The notes: generated from the letters alone by a model not told the origin. A stretch of 64,000 nt of DNA from Plantibacter sp. ME-Dv--P-122b (GCF_030209375.1 NZ_JARVSC010000003.1:1054001-1118000), one strand, 5' to 3'. Counted from the stretch's first letter, positions 1-8,186 are shown. Translations and numbers: made by a program.

Positions 1-1135
1 CGACGGCGTCCCAGAGTCCGGTGTCCGCGTCGCTCGACACGATGACGATCCGCTCGTCTTGCTCGGCGAAGAACAGCTTGCCGCCGTGCGCCGCGGCCTG
101 CACGTCGAGTTCCGAGAGGAAGCCCAGCTCACCCTCGGGGATGTCGACCACGGCGACGCGGATCGGGTCGGGCGGCAGCGGCCCCCAGAGCCGCTGGGCG
201 GTGCGCTCGGCGACGGCACGGTCCCCGGAGAGCAGCAGCTCGAGGAGCCCGGAGCGCAGCTGCCGGCGTGCGAGGTCGAGGGCGCTGTGCTGCTCGAGGG
301 CGATGCTCGCGAGGCCGATGACGCTGGAGACGAGGTCGTGCTCGGCGTGGTCGAGCGGCACGCTGGAGCCGACCGCGAGGATGCCCCGCAGCTCGCCCCG
401 TCGACCGAGCGTCAGCAGCGTCGCGCCCTCGGCTCCGTCCGCGAGGTGCAGGCCGGCCCGCGACCCACGGCGCAGCACCTCGGCGACGGCTGCCTCCACG
501 CCCTCCGGCACCGGCTCGCGCGTCCTCGTGGTGACCCGGTTGCCGAGCGCGTCGTAGAGCGCGACCCAGCACCCGAGCTGCTGCCCCAGCTCCGCGAGGA
601 TGGCCGTCAGGCCGTCGGGTCGGAGCGCCGCCCTCGCGACCGCGCGCTGGGCGGCGAGCGACCACTCGAGCGACGCCACGCGCGCGGCTGCGACCGCGTC
701 GGCGACGAACCGGATGATGCCGATGAACGGGGTCCGCTCCCCCACCTCGAGCAGGGTGAACCCGTGACGCTCGCACGCCTCGACGAGCCGCTGCGGGATG
801 TCGGCGTGGATGATCCCGGTGGCGAACCCGAGCGCGAGCACGCCCCGGGCGGAGAGGCGGCGGACGTACTCGTCGGCGCGGCGGTCGGCGAGCTCGTCGC
901 TCATCTCGCCGGTGAACTGCATGCCGTCGGTGAGGAGCAGCTGGCCGGGCTCCAGCCAGGGTGTCGGGTCGCCGAGGTCCGAGCTGTGCACCCAGGCGAT
1001 GTCGCGGTCGAGGACGTCGGCGTCACCCGCGACGACGAGGCCGAGCTTGAAGACCGGCTCGGCCATGAGCGTGCGCAGGGACACGTTCGAGGACGCACGG
1101 CCGACCTCGCCAGCGATCACTGAAGTGGTGGACAT
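1..1135 (-). CDS. PucR-family transcriptional regulator (C-terminus off window)
   Basis: This is the N-terminal 378 residues of a PucR/CdaR-type regulator. The ATG is at 1135 and the frame is open to base 1. An N-terminal PucR-like region runs from about residue 25 to 145, with segments such as LGLVVAGDADVLDRDIAWVH and WLEPGQLLLTDG. A GAF/GGDEF-like middle region follows (LGCWVALYDALGNRV, LAVGSSVPLDHAEHDLVSSV). The C-terminal PucR helix-turn-helix would lie beyond the left edge. The gene is divergent from the transaminase with only about 26-60 bp between starts. PucR proteins often control purine, GABA or amino-acid catabolism, so control of the neighbouring transaminase-dehydrogenase pair is likely but inferred. 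Confidence 0.88.
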   Translation of the reverse strand, partial: MSTTSVIAGEVGRASSNVSLRTLMAEPVFKLGLVVAGDADVLDRDIAWVHSSDLGDPTPWLEPGQLLLTDGMQFTGEMSDELADRRADEYVRRLSARGVLALGFATGIIHADIPQRLVEACERHGFTLLEVGERTPFIGIIRFVADAVAAARVASLEWSLAAQRAVARAALRPDGLTAILAELGQQLGCWVALYDALGNRVTTRTREPVPEGVEAAVAEVLRRGSRAGLHLADGAEGATLLTLGRRGELRGILAVGSSVPLDHAEHDLVSSVIGLASIALEQHSALDLARRQLRSGLLELLLSGDRAVAERTAQRLWGPLPPDPIRVAVVDIPEGELGFLSELDVQAAAHGGKLFFAEQDERIVIVSSDADTGLWDAV

Positions 1136-1161
1136 TCACCGAAGCTATCACCGATCCCGCC

Positions 1162-2520
1162 ATGTACATCTGCACCATCGATTGCCAGGCTGCAGGGGTG
1201 ATCAATGACTTCCTCTCCGGCCTCGACAACGCCGGCGTCCGTGACGCCGACACCCAGCGCGTCCTGCACTCCTGGTCCGCCCAGAGCACGCTCAAGCCGC
1301 TCCCCATCGCGGGTGGGCTCGGCAGCACCGTGTGGGACCACGACGGACGCCACTACCTCGACTTCTCCAGCCAGCTCGTCAACGTGAACCTCGGGTACCA
1401 GCACCCGAAGGTGGTCGCGGCGATCCAGGAGCAGGCGGCGCAGCTCACCACGATCGCGCCCGCTGCGGCGAACGCGACCCGTGCCGAGGCGGCGCGGCTC
1501 ATCCTCGACCGCGCCCCCGAAGGCTTCGAGAAGGTCTTCTTCACCAACGGCGGCGCCGACGCGAACGAGAACGCGATCCGCATGGCGCGCATCGCCACCG
1601 GCCGCGACAAGGTCATCTCGACCTACCGCTCGTATCACGGCAACACGGGCGCGGCCATCGTCGCGACGGGCGACTGGCGCCGCATCCCCAACGAGTACGC
1701 GCGCGGTCACGTTCACGTGTTCGGCCCGTACCTCTACCGCTCCGAGTTCTGGGCGACGACGCCGGAGGAGGAGTCGGAGCGCGCCCTCCGCCACCTCGAG
1801 CGCACCGTCCAGGCCGAGGGTCCCACCTCGATCGCCGCGATCCTCCTCGAGACCGTCCCCGGCACCGCCGGCATCCTGACCCCGCCGCCCGGCTACCTCG
1901 CGGGGGTCCGCGCGATCGCCGACCGCTACGGCATCATGCTCATCCTCGACGAGGTCATGGCCGGCTTCGCCCGCACCGGTGAGTGGTTCGCGTTCGACGC
2001 GTTCGACGTGCGCCCCGACCTCATCACCTTCGCGAAGGGCGTCAACTCCGGCTACGTGCCACTCGGTGGTGTCATCGTCTCCGAGCACATCGCTCGCGTC
2101 TTCGACGAGCAGGTGTTCCCAGGCGGGCTCACCTACTCCGGCCACCCGCTCGCCGCCGCGAGTGTCGTCGCGACGCTCACCGCGATGGCCGAGGAGGGCG
2201 TCGTCGAACACGCCAAGGCGATCGGTGCCGACCACATCGGACCCGCGCTCCGCTCCCTCGCCGAGCGCCACGAGCTCATCGGCGAGGTCCGCGGCAGCGG
2301 CGTGTTCTGGGCGGTCGAGCTCGTCGAGGACCGCGACACCCGCGCACCGCTCGATGCGGCGGCGATGGGGCGGTTCAAGTCGTCCCTGCTCGAGGCCGGT
2401 CTCCTGCCATTCATCAGCGAGAACCGCCTCCACGTCGTCCCGCCTGCCGTGATCACCGCCGACGAGGTCGCCTCGGGTGTCGCGATCATCGACGCCGCCC
2501 TCGGGGAGCTGCGCGCATGA
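1162..2520 (+). CDS. Class III (PLP-dependent) aminotransferase
   Basis: This is a fold-type I omega-aminotransferase of the GabT/beta-alanine-pyruvate transaminase group. Visible landmarks, numbered from the 1162 ATG, are FTNGGADANENAIRMAR (cofactor phosphate region, about 126), ILDEVMAGF with Asp263 contacting the PLP ring nitrogen, and FAKGVNSGY with Lys292 as the Schiff-base lysine. It is the usual size for the family at 452 aa. The start is uncertain: the ATG at 1162 leaves only 26 bp to the divergent regulator, and a GTG at 1198, still upstream of the conserved HSWSAQ motif, is a plausible alternative. Its stop overlaps the next ORF (ATGA). With the downstream acylating dehydrogenase it probably converts a beta- or omega-amino acid through a semialdehyde to an acyl-CoA. 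Confidence 0.93.
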   Translation: MYICTIDCQAAGVINDFLSGLDNAGVRDADTQRVLHSWSAQSTLKPLPIAGGLGSTVWDHDGRHYLDFSSQLVNVNLGYQHPKVVAAIQEQAAQLTTIAPAAANATRAEAARLILDRAPEGFEKVFFTNGGADANENAIRMARIATGRDKVISTYRSYHGNTGAAIVATGDWRRIPNEYARGHVHVFGPYLYRSEFWATTPEEESERALRHLERTVQAEGPTSIAAILLETVPGTAGILTPPPGYLAGVRAIADRYGIMLILDEVMAGFARTGEWFAFDAFDVRPDLITFAKGVNSGYVPLGGVIVSEHIARVFDEQVFPGGLTYSGHPLAAASVVATLTAMAEEGVVEHAKAIGADHIGPALRSLAERHELIGEVRGSGVFWAVELVEDRDTRAPLDAAAMGRFKSSLLEAGLLPFISENRLHVVPPAVITADEVASGVAIIDAALGELRA

Positions 2521-2633
2521 GCGGCGACCCGGATCCGTTCTGGGACTCGGTGTCGGGACTCCCGGCACCCGTCCCGGCACGCCCAGCACCCAGCACCCCC
2601 GCACCCCACGACGCCCAGGAGCCCTCCGCATGA
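2517..2633 (+). CDS. 38-aa microORF coupled to both neighbours
   Basis: The frame starts MSGDPDPFWDSVSGLPAPVP and ends DAQEPSA. Its ATG overlaps the transaminase stop (ATGA at 2517-2520) and its stop overlaps the dehydrogenase start (ATGA at 2630-2633). This double overlap is what a translationally coupled operon member looks like. The peptide is rich in Pro, Ala and Asp, with no signal peptide, membrane segment or cysteine. I do not recognise a family. It may be a small protein, or a leader whose translation carries ribosomes from one enzyme gene to the next. Confidence 0.55.
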   Translation: MSGDPDPFWDSVSGLPAPVPARPAPSTPAPHDAQEPSA

Positions 2634-4165
2634 CCACCACCGCCACGACCACCAGCCCCACCACCGACGCCGGTTCGCTGCCGGTCGTCCCGCACTGGAT
2701 CGACGGAGCCGAGGCCCCGTCCACCTCGGGTCGCACCGCCCCGGTCTACGACCCGGCACTCGGTGTCGCGACCAAGCACGTCGCGCTGGCGAACCAGTCG
2801 GAGATCGACCGCGCCGTCGCATCCGCCGCTGCCGCCTTCCCTGCCTGGCGCGACCTGCCGCTCGCGAAGCGTCAGCAGATCGTGTTCAAGTTCCGTGAGC
2901 TGCTCGAGGCGAAGAAGGGTGAGCTGGCGGAGATCATCACCGCGGAGCACGGCAAGGTCGTCTCCGACGCACTCGGTGAGATCACGCGCGGGCAGGAGGT
3001 CGTGGAGTTCGCGACCGGCCTCGCCCACCACCTCAAGGGCGAGTTCTCCGAGCAGGTCTCGACCGGTGTCGACGTCTACTCGACGAAGCAGCCGCTCGGC
3101 GTCGTGGGCATCATCTCGCCGTTCAACTTCCCCGCGATGGTGCCGATGTGGTTCTTCCCCATCGCGATCGCCGCCGGCAACACGGTCGTGCTGAAGCCGA
3201 GCGAGAAGGACCCGTCCGCGGCGATCTGGCTCGCGAAGCTCTGGAAGGAAGCCGGCCTCCCCGACGGGGTGTTCACGGTGTTGAACGGTGACAAGGAGGC
3301 CGTCGACGGGCTCCTCACCCACCCCGAGGTCCGCGCGATCTCCTTCGTCGGTTCCACCCCGATCGCGAAGTACGTGTACGAGACCGGCACCGCCCACGGC
3401 AAGCGTGTCCAGGCGCTCGGCGGGGCGAAGAACCACATGCTCGTGCTGCCCGACGCCGACCTCGACCTCGTCGCCGACTCCGCCATCAACGCCGGCTTCG
3501 GTTCCGCGGGTGAGCGGTGCATGGCGATCAGCGTGGTCGTCGCCGTCGAGCCCGTCGCGGACGAGCTCATCGCCAAGATCGCCGAACGCGCGGCGACCTT
3601 GCGGATCGGTGACGGGCGTCGGAACTGCGACATGGGACCGCTCGTGACGAAGGTGCACCGCGACAAGGTCGCGTCCTACCTCGACATCGCCGAAGCCGAC
3701 GGCGCGACGATCGTCGTCGACGGCCGCAACACACCCATCGACGGCGACCCGAACGGGTTCTGGCTCGGCCCGACCCTCATCGACAACGTCCCGACGACGT
3801 CGAAGGTGTACACGGAGGAGATCTTCGGACCCGTCCTCGCCGTCGTCCGCGTGCAGTCCTACGAAGCGGGCGTCGCGCTGATCAACGGCGGCGCGTTCGG
3901 GAACGGGACCGCGATCTTCACCAACGACGGCGGCGCTGCCCGACGCTTCCAGAACGAGATCCAGGTCGGCATGATCGGGATCAACGTGCCCATCCCCGTC
4001 CCGGTCGCGACGTTCTCCTTCGGTGGGTGGAAGGACTCCCTGTTCGGCGACACCAAGGCCCACGGTGCCGAGGGCGTCCGCTTCTTCACCCAGCAGAAGG
4101 CCATCACCTCCCGCTGGCTCGACCCCTCCCACGGCGGCATCAACCTCGGCTTCCCCCAGAACTGA
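2630..4165 (+). CDS. mmsA: CoA-acylating methylmalonate-semialdehyde dehydrogenase
   Basis: This is an aldehyde dehydrogenase of the MmsA branch, which oxidises methylmalonate or malonate semialdehyde with NAD+ and CoA to propionyl- or acetyl-CoA. In the 511-aa product the oxyanion Asn166 lies in SPFNFP, the nucleotide-binding turn is FVGSTPIA (239-246), and the catalytic Cys297 is in GSAGERCMAI. The general-base Glu of ordinary ALDHs is replaced by Asn268 in QALGGAKNHM, as in the acylating MmsA family. The ATG overlaps the upstream microORF stop. The N-terminal tail is Thr/Ser-rich and unconserved. Paired with the transaminase, it suits beta-alanine, beta-aminoisobutyrate, valine or pyrimidine breakdown. 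Confidence 0.94.
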   Translation: MTTTATTTSPTTDAGSLPVVPHWIDGAEAPSTSGRTAPVYDPALGVATKHVALANQSEIDRAVASAAAAFPAWRDLPLAKRQQIVFKFRELLEAKKGELAEIITAEHGKVVSDALGEITRGQEVVEFATGLAHHLKGEFSEQVSTGVDVYSTKQPLGVVGIISPFNFPAMVPMWFFPIAIAAGNTVVLKPSEKDPSAAIWLAKLWKEAGLPDGVFTVLNGDKEAVDGLLTHPEVRAISFVGSTPIAKYVYETGTAHGKRVQALGGAKNHMLVLPDADLDLVADSAINAGFGSAGERCMAISVVVAVEPVADELIAKIAERAATLRIGDGRRNCDMGPLVTKVHRDKVASYLDIAEADGATIVVDGRNTPIDGDPNGFWLGPTLIDNVPTTSKVYTEEIFGPVLAVVRVQSYEAGVALINGGAFGNGTAIFTNDGGAARRFQNEIQVGMIGINVPIPVPVATFSFGGWKDSLFGDTKAHGAEGVRFFTQQKAITSRWLDPSHGGINLGFPQN

Positions 4166-4227
4166 GGTTCCCGGCCCCTCGGCAGTGCTCCCCGCGAGCC
4201 TGCCGAGGGGCCGCTTGCTGCCGGGGG

Positions 4228-4265
4228 CGCTTCGACAAGCGGTTCCTGAGCCTGTCGAAGGGCGG
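4228..4265. repeat. Dispersed CTTCGACA...TGTCGAAG repeat, palindromic copy
   Basis: Here two inverted copies of the window-wide repeat sit head to head (arms CTTCGACAAG and CCTGTCGAAG), forming a small palindrome in the gap between the dehydrogenase and the DUF1905 gene. Confidence 0.8.
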
Positions 4266-4350
4266 GACCAGGTACGGTCCTGCGCTTGCCATGGGTCGGA
4301 CGCAGCCGCGACAATGGCCTCGCGACCACGACCGACGAGGGGCGCCACCG

Positions 4351-4641
4351 ATGGCCATCGAACCGACCGAGCTCGACCACCGCTTCACCGCGCCGATCGG
4401 CGTCGACGTGAAGGGCGATGTCTGGTCCTGCGTCGGGATGCCCGGCTCGGCCGAGTTCTTCGGCACCGGCAAGTCCGTCCGGGTCGACGCGACCGTCGAC
4501 GGTGTCGAGCTGCCGAACGTCGGCCTCATGCCGACCGGCTCCGGAGATCACATGCTCTCCATCAGCGCGAAGCTCCGCAAGCGTCTCGGCAAGGACATCG
4601 GCGATACCGTCGACGTCCACCTCAGCCGCCGCCTGAGCTGA
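4351..4641 (+). CDS. DUF1905 domain protein
   Basis: The 96-aa product has the DUF1905 beta-barrel pattern: DHRFTAPIGVDVKGDVWSCVGMPG, then a central SVRVDATVDGVELPNVGLMPTG and the closing GKDIGDTVDVHLSRRLS. Family members are small proteins, often fused to a YdeI-like bacteriocin-resistance domain, and have no settled biochemical role. The start follows a GAGGGGCG purine run. Its stop codon lies within the left arm of the large inverted repeat downstream. Confidence 0.75.
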   Translation: MAIEPTELDHRFTAPIGVDVKGDVWSCVGMPGSAEFFGTGKSVRVDATVDGVELPNVGLMPTGSGDHMLSISAKLRKRLGKDIGDTVDVHLSRRLS

Positions 4642-4716
4642 GCACAGGAGATCCGCGCGACAGCAGGAGATCCTGAGGGAGAACCTCCTGCTGCCGCGCG
4701 GATCTCCTGTGCTCAG
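4638..4716. terminator. Very long inverted repeat between convergent genes
   Basis: The arms 4638-4669 and 4685-4716 are 32 nt each and complementary at 31 positions, around a 15-nt loop. The left arm carries the stop of the DUF1905 gene and the right arm carries the stop of the convergent membrane-protein gene. RNA from either strand folds the same way, so it can act as a bidirectional terminator or 3'-end stabiliser. There is no T-tract. Confidence 0.8.
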
Positions 4717-5126
4717 CCGCCCGTGACCCGACGGATGAGGTCCTGGATGAACGGGACGACGTCCGATGCCTGGTCGACGCCCGCGAAGGCGACCGCCAGC
4801 AGGGGCCACAGCGACACGAGGAGTGCCGAGATCACCGCGGCGACGGCGAGCACCCAGGAGAGTGCGCCATTGCGGCTGCGGACGCACCCGAGCAGGAACA
4901 GCAGCGCGAGGACGTACCCGATGAGCAGCGCGACCACGATGCCGCCCACCGGGACGTTGAGCGCACCGACCGTCGCGCCGTCAGCGGCGCCGATGAGCCC
5001 GAGGATCGGGATCAGCACGCCGACGACGATGAGGACGAGTACGACGACACCCGTGATCGCGGCGGCCCACACAGCACGCGGACGTGGGCGGACGCCGTAC
5101 GACGTGGTGCGGCTGAAGAGCGGCAT
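4713..5126 (-). CDS. Small membrane protein, last gene of the Asp23 cluster
   Basis: The 137-aa product starts MPLFSRTTSYGVRPRPRA and has about four hydrophobic segments (roughly 19-41, 48-60, 62-82 and 88-115). A short C-terminal tail holds the motif FIQDLIRRV. I recognise no named family. Its start lies one base after the stop of the upstream Asp23 gene (CAT 5124-5126, stop 5128-5130), so it belongs to that operon. It probably serves as a membrane partner in the envelope-stress complex, an inference from position only. Confidence 0.75.
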   Translation of the reverse strand: MPLFSRTTSYGVRPRPRAVWAAAITGVVVLVLIVVGVLIPILGLIGAADGATVGALNVPVGGIVVALLIGYVLALLFLLGCVRSRNGALSWVLAVAAVISALLVSLWPLLAVAFAGVDQASDVVPFIQDLIRRVTGG

Positions 5127-5127
5127 G

Positions 5128-5973
5128 TCACTGTTCCTTCGGTGAAGCCGTACCCTCGCCGGCCGGGCCGACCCCGCGCAGGGAGGTGTCGGCCGGATCG
5201 GTTTCGAGGTCGCCGACGTCGGCCACGACGAGGTCGCCGTCCGCAGCCTCGGGGGTGGTCGCATCGGCGAGGTTCGGGTCGGCGCCGTGCGTCACCTCCT
5301 GGGGCTCGGCCTCGACGGGGTCGAACGGCCCGTGGACGTCGGTGACCGTGATGTCGATGTCGACCGGCCCCGGGTGGCGGGCTTCCAGCGCCGCCGCGAC
5401 GTCGGCCCGGACCGTGTCCGCGACCTCGTCGATGCTGGCCGGGTACTCGGCCACCAGTGAGACCTCGACGTTCAGCACGTCCTCGTCGGCCAGGACGTTG
5501 ACGCCGGGGACGGCGGTGCGGCCGAGCAGGCGGGTGCGGGCGCTGTCGATGGCGCGGGCCGTCGGGGAACCGAGGGCGTGCACGCCGGGGACCGTCTCGG
5601 CCGTCGTGGCGATGACCTGAGCGAGTTCGTCGGCTTCCAGCTCACGTCGCCGGCCGGAGTCGAGCTCGACCACCGGTGCGTCCGCCGGTTCCGGCGAAGC
5701 CACCGGCTCCGACACCGTCACCGTCGGCGTCTCGGCGGAGACCGAGTCGGCCACGGCCGATTCAGCGGCCTCCGGACCAGCGACCTCGGCCACCGCGGCC
5801 GCACCCGTTCCAGGAGCAGCCGCGGTCTCGCGCACGTGCTCGCCGTCGTGCGACTCGATGCGGCGGACCTCGTCATCGGGATGCGCGGGGACGAGCACCG
5901 TCGGGTGCTCCGCCCGGACCTCGGCCGGGGTGGGGATGTGCTGCTGGTCCGGGTGCTTCGTGTCGTCGCTCAT
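5128..5973 (-). CDS. Asp23/Gls24 family protein with long acidic flanks
   Basis: The Asp23/Gls24 core lies at about residues 108-215: LAQVIATTAETVPGVHALGS, then a beta-strand stretch with EVSLVAEYPASIDEVADTVRADV and a DIDITVTDVHGPF ending. The same signatures occur in the cluster's first gene. It is flanked by an Ala/Glu/Pro-rich N-terminal region and an acidic C-terminal tail that look disordered, making the protein (281 aa) about twice the family norm. Asp23 proteins assemble at the membrane on AmaP and respond to cell-wall or alkaline stress in Staphylococcus. Confidence 0.85.
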   Translation of the reverse strand: MSDDTKHPDQQHIPTPAEVRAEHPTVLVPAHPDDEVRRIESHDGEHVRETAAAPGTGAAAVAEVAGPEAAESAVADSVSAETPTVTVSEPVASPEPADAPVVELDSGRRRELEADELAQVIATTAETVPGVHALGSPTARAIDSARTRLLGRTAVPGVNVLADEDVLNVEVSLVAEYPASIDEVADTVRADVAAALEARHPGPVDIDITVTDVHGPFDPVEAEPQEVTHGADPNLADATTPEAADGDLVVADVGDLETDPADTSLRGVGPAGEGTASPKEQ

Positions 5974-6057
5974 GCGATCCTCCTCGCACCGCGTCGGCGG
6001 TGCATCGGTCCTACTGCTGTCGGTTCGGGTGCCGCAGCGGCACCGCGGGGTGTCGGG

Positions 6058-6660
6058 TCAGACGACCCGGTTGGTGCTGGCGAGCCGCGTGCGCAGTCCG
6101 CTGACGATCTGGATGACCACCGGGGTGGACGTCCCGAGGACGCCGTCCCACTCGTGGATGGCCGCCTCGATGTCGCGCCGCAACTGGACGGGCGAGGCGC
6201 CGCGACGAGCGTGTGCGGTGAGGCGCAGCGTGGACTGCTTGCGGATCCGGAAGCCGGTGACGTCGACGGAGACCACGTCGGGGTTGCGCCCGATCGCCTC
6301 CTCGAGGACCTGCTCGGCGACCTTCACATCGAGCACGACCCGACCACCGGTCGGGGTGTCCTTCGTCCGCTGCTCGTCGACCTGCAGCAGCGTTCCGGTG
6401 TGCCCGCGGCCCTGCCGGAACACGAACCAGATGATGACGAGGATGAGCAGCAGGGCGACGACCGCCGCGACCCACAGGATCCACGGCTGGGCGTCGATGG
6501 TGTCGTTCGTCGGTCCGACGGCCCGCTCGGCGTTCTCGCTGATCGTCCGCTGCACGTCCGGCAGGAGTGCACCCGTGGACAGGGCCGCGCCGGCCGTGAG
6601 GACGACGAGTCCGACCATGAAGATGAAGAACCGGTTAAGGAATCGATTCGTGGAGTTCAT
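6058..6660 (-). CDS. amaP: AmaP-like Asp23 membrane anchor
   Basis: The 200-aa product has two N-terminal membrane segments (about 12-34 and 60-84) followed by a soluble domain resembling Asp23 (VVLDVKVAEQVLEEAIGRNPDVVSVDVTGF). This is the architecture of the alkaline-shock membrane anchor AmaP, which tethers Asp23 to the membrane. Its ATG overlaps the stop of the upstream gene (TGATG at 6658-6662). The 84-bp gap to the next Asp23 gene is the largest inside the cluster. Confidence 0.82.
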   Translation of the reverse strand: MNSTNRFLNRFFIFMVGLVVLTAGAALSTGALLPDVQRTISENAERAVGPTNDTIDAQPWILWVAAVVALLLILVIIWFVFRQGRGHTGTLLQVDEQRTKDTPTGGRVVLDVKVAEQVLEEAIGRNPDVVSVDVTGFRIRKQSTLRLTAHARRGASPVQLRRDIEAAIHEWDGVLGTSTPVVIQIVSGLRTRLASTNRVV

Positions 6661-7235
6661 CAGGCCACCGTTCCCTTGCTGCTCACGCGGACCGTGGCGC
6701 GGAGCGCCGGCCGGTAGTCGTAGGACGCGACCTCCGCGTCCACGGCCTGCTGGATCTCGCGCTGGTCGACGCGTCGGCCGCTCGTCGGCGTGACGTCGAC
6801 GCGGGCGCTCCTGGCGCCGACGCTGACACGTACCTGCGAGGGGTCGATGTCACCGGCGTACGAGGCGACGCGGGCGAGCGACTGCGCGATCACGCGGTCG
6901 TCCACGACGGCCGCGGTGCGATCGGCGATCGACCCGCGACGCCCCTGGCGGGCGGGAGCCAGCGACAGGACGATCAGCACGAGGCCGACGATCGCCGCGA
7001 CCGCACCGATGGCGACGAGCAGCGGGGCCGGCGCGGTCGCCGCGGTGAGCACCGCGGTGACGATGTCCTTCGGTGCGACGAGGAGCGGAGGCTGCCCGAT
7101 CGCGGCCAGGACCGATTCGGTGCCGAGCCAGGCGAGCACGAGCGCGAGGATGATCGCGATCGTGATCGCGAGCGTCGACCGCGGCGAGTGGGTCTCGCGA
7201 CGCACCGCGCGGCGATACAGGGCTGGGGTGCTCAC
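6660..7235 (-). CDS. DUF6286-type membrane protein of the Asp23 cluster
   Basis: I place the start at GTG 7235, which follows a strong GAAGGAGGG ribosome site and overlaps the upstream stop (GTGA). A longer upstream frame exists but lacks such a site. The 191-aa product has two membrane segments separated by a short loop (TLAITIAIILALVLAWLG and PAPLLVAIGAVAAIVGLVLI). A C-terminal cytosolic domain (VRVSVGARSARVDVTPTSG) resembles the AmaP/Asp23 fold. It matches the DUF6286 proteins of actinobacterial Asp23 operons. Confidence 0.8.
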   Translation of the reverse strand: MSTPALYRRAVRRETHSPRSTLAITIAIILALVLAWLGTESVLAAIGQPPLLVAPKDIVTAVLTAATAPAPLLVAIGAVAAIVGLVLIVLSLAPARQGRRGSIADRTAAVVDDRVIAQSLARVASYAGDIDPSQVRVSVGARSARVDVTPTSGRRVDQREIQQAVDAEVASYDYRPALRATVRVSSKGTVA

Positions 7236-7585
7236 AACACCCTCCTTCGTTCTTCGAGCTTCGCGCTCGTGATGTGGAGGTCGACGCGTCCGATCGTCGA
7301 CCCGGTCAGGTCCAGGCACCGCTCACGGATGCTGGTCTGTGCGCGCGCCAGACGCTCGAGGACGGTTCCCGAGGTCCGGGATCCGGCGCCGAGCGGCGAC
7401 ACGTGGATGGGCGTGCTCGCGGTGACCGTGAGGGCCCCCTGGGCGTCGGAGAGCTCGACCGAGACCTCCGACGCCCGCACACCGAGTTCCTCCGCGGTGA
7501 CGGCAGACACGACGCGACGCACGGCGCGGGAGCTGATCGTGTTGCGACCATGCACGGCCTGTTCGGCCGTCACCGCCGCGGTCAC
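7232..7585 (-). CDS. Divergent Asp23/Gls24-like protein
   Basis: The 117-aa soluble product starts at GTG 7585, overlapping the stop of the DUF2273 gene. It has the helix-strand rhythm of Asp23 domains (ISSRAVRRVVSAVTAEELGV, then EVSVELSDAQGALTVTASTPI) and ends with IGRVDLHITSAKLEE. Similarity is weak by eye, and the family assignment leans on position between DUF2273 and DUF6286 genes, where actinobacterial clusters commonly hold such a gene. Confidence 0.62.
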   Translation of the reverse strand: MTAAVTAEQAVHGRNTISSRAVRRVVSAVTAEELGVRASEVSVELSDAQGALTVTASTPIHVSPLGAGSRTSGTVLERLARAQTSIRERCLDLTGSTIGRVDLHITSAKLEERRRVL

Positions 7586-7770
7586 GACGACCGCCGCCCG
7601 CGGAGCGCGTCGGCGACACCGCGCAGGTCGAGCTTGCCCTCGAGCACGCGCCCGATGCCGAATCCGATCAGCATGAACAGCGCGACGAGGATCATGCTCC
7701 AGAAGCCGAATGCGACGGCCGCCAGTGCGAGGACGGCACCGACGAGGATGCCGCGATCGGTCGTGGTCAC
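7582..7770 (-). CDS. DUF2273-like small membrane protein
   Basis: The 62-aa product is two back-to-back hydrophobic helices (GILVGAVLALAAVAFGF and MILVALFMLIGFGIGRVL) followed by a basic tail ending RGRRSS. Size and layout match the DUF2273 proteins encoded beside Asp23 and AmaP in Gram-positives. The GTG start overlaps the Asp23 stop, and its own stop overlaps the next GTG, so all are tightly coupled. Confidence 0.78.
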   Translation of the reverse strand: MTTTDRGILVGAVLALAAVAFGFWSMILVALFMLIGFGIGRVLEGKLDLRGVADALRGRRSS

Positions 7771-8186
7771 TGGACGCGGCTCTCGTCAGCGTCGTTGTCG
7801 TCGTCCGACGGGATGTGGACGTCGGAGACGGTGACGTTGACCTCGGTGACGTCCATGCCGACGACGTTCGAGATCGCGTCGGTGACGCTGCGGCGGACGT
7901 CGTCCGCGACACGCTGGAGGTCGACGGGGTACTCGGCGACGATCACGATGTCAGCGGCGACCTGCTTCTCGCCGACCTCGACCGAGACGCCCTGACCGCG
8001 GTCCTGGGCGTTGATGGCGTTGCGGATGGCGCCGATGGCGCGAGCCGCTCCGCCGCCGAGGTCGTGCACGCCGGGGACCTCGCGGGCTGCGATGCCGGCG
8101 ACCTTCTGGACGACGCCGTCGGCGATGACGTTCTTGCCCGTGGAGGTGGTGGCGGCGTGGTTCGCGGTGTCGGTGGTGTTCGACAT
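7767..8186 (-). CDS. Asp23/Gls24 family envelope stress response protein
   Basis: This is the first gene of the cluster, 139 aa, started at ATG 8186 after a clear GAAGGAGC site. The domain shows GKNVIADGVVQKVAGIAAREVPGVHDLGGG, the GVSVEVGEKQ strand, VAEYPVDLQRVADDVR and the closing VNVTVSDVHIP, all classical for Asp23/Gls24. The tail is acidic. The 168 bp between its start and the AraC gene must hold the operon promoter; I see no confident -35/-10 pair there. Confidence 0.92.
   Translation of the reverse strand: MSNTTDTANHAATTSTGKNVIADGVVQKVAGIAAREVPGVHDLGGGAARAIGAIRNAINAQDRGQGVSVEVGEKQVAADIVIVAEYPVDLQRVADDVRRSVTDAISNVVGMDVTEVNVTVSDVHIPSDDDNDADESRVQ

Noticed and set aside
1205-1387. ATG at 1205 as an alternative start in another frame
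   Set aside because: It gives a Ser/Thr/Pro-rich 60-aa frame that ends early and is out of frame with the transaminase motifs.
1117-2736. Long minus-strand frame (539 aa) opposite the transaminase
   Set aside because: High-GC antisense shadow: Asp/Glu/Arg/Val-rich with no motif, while the plus-strand frame has PLP-enzyme motifs.
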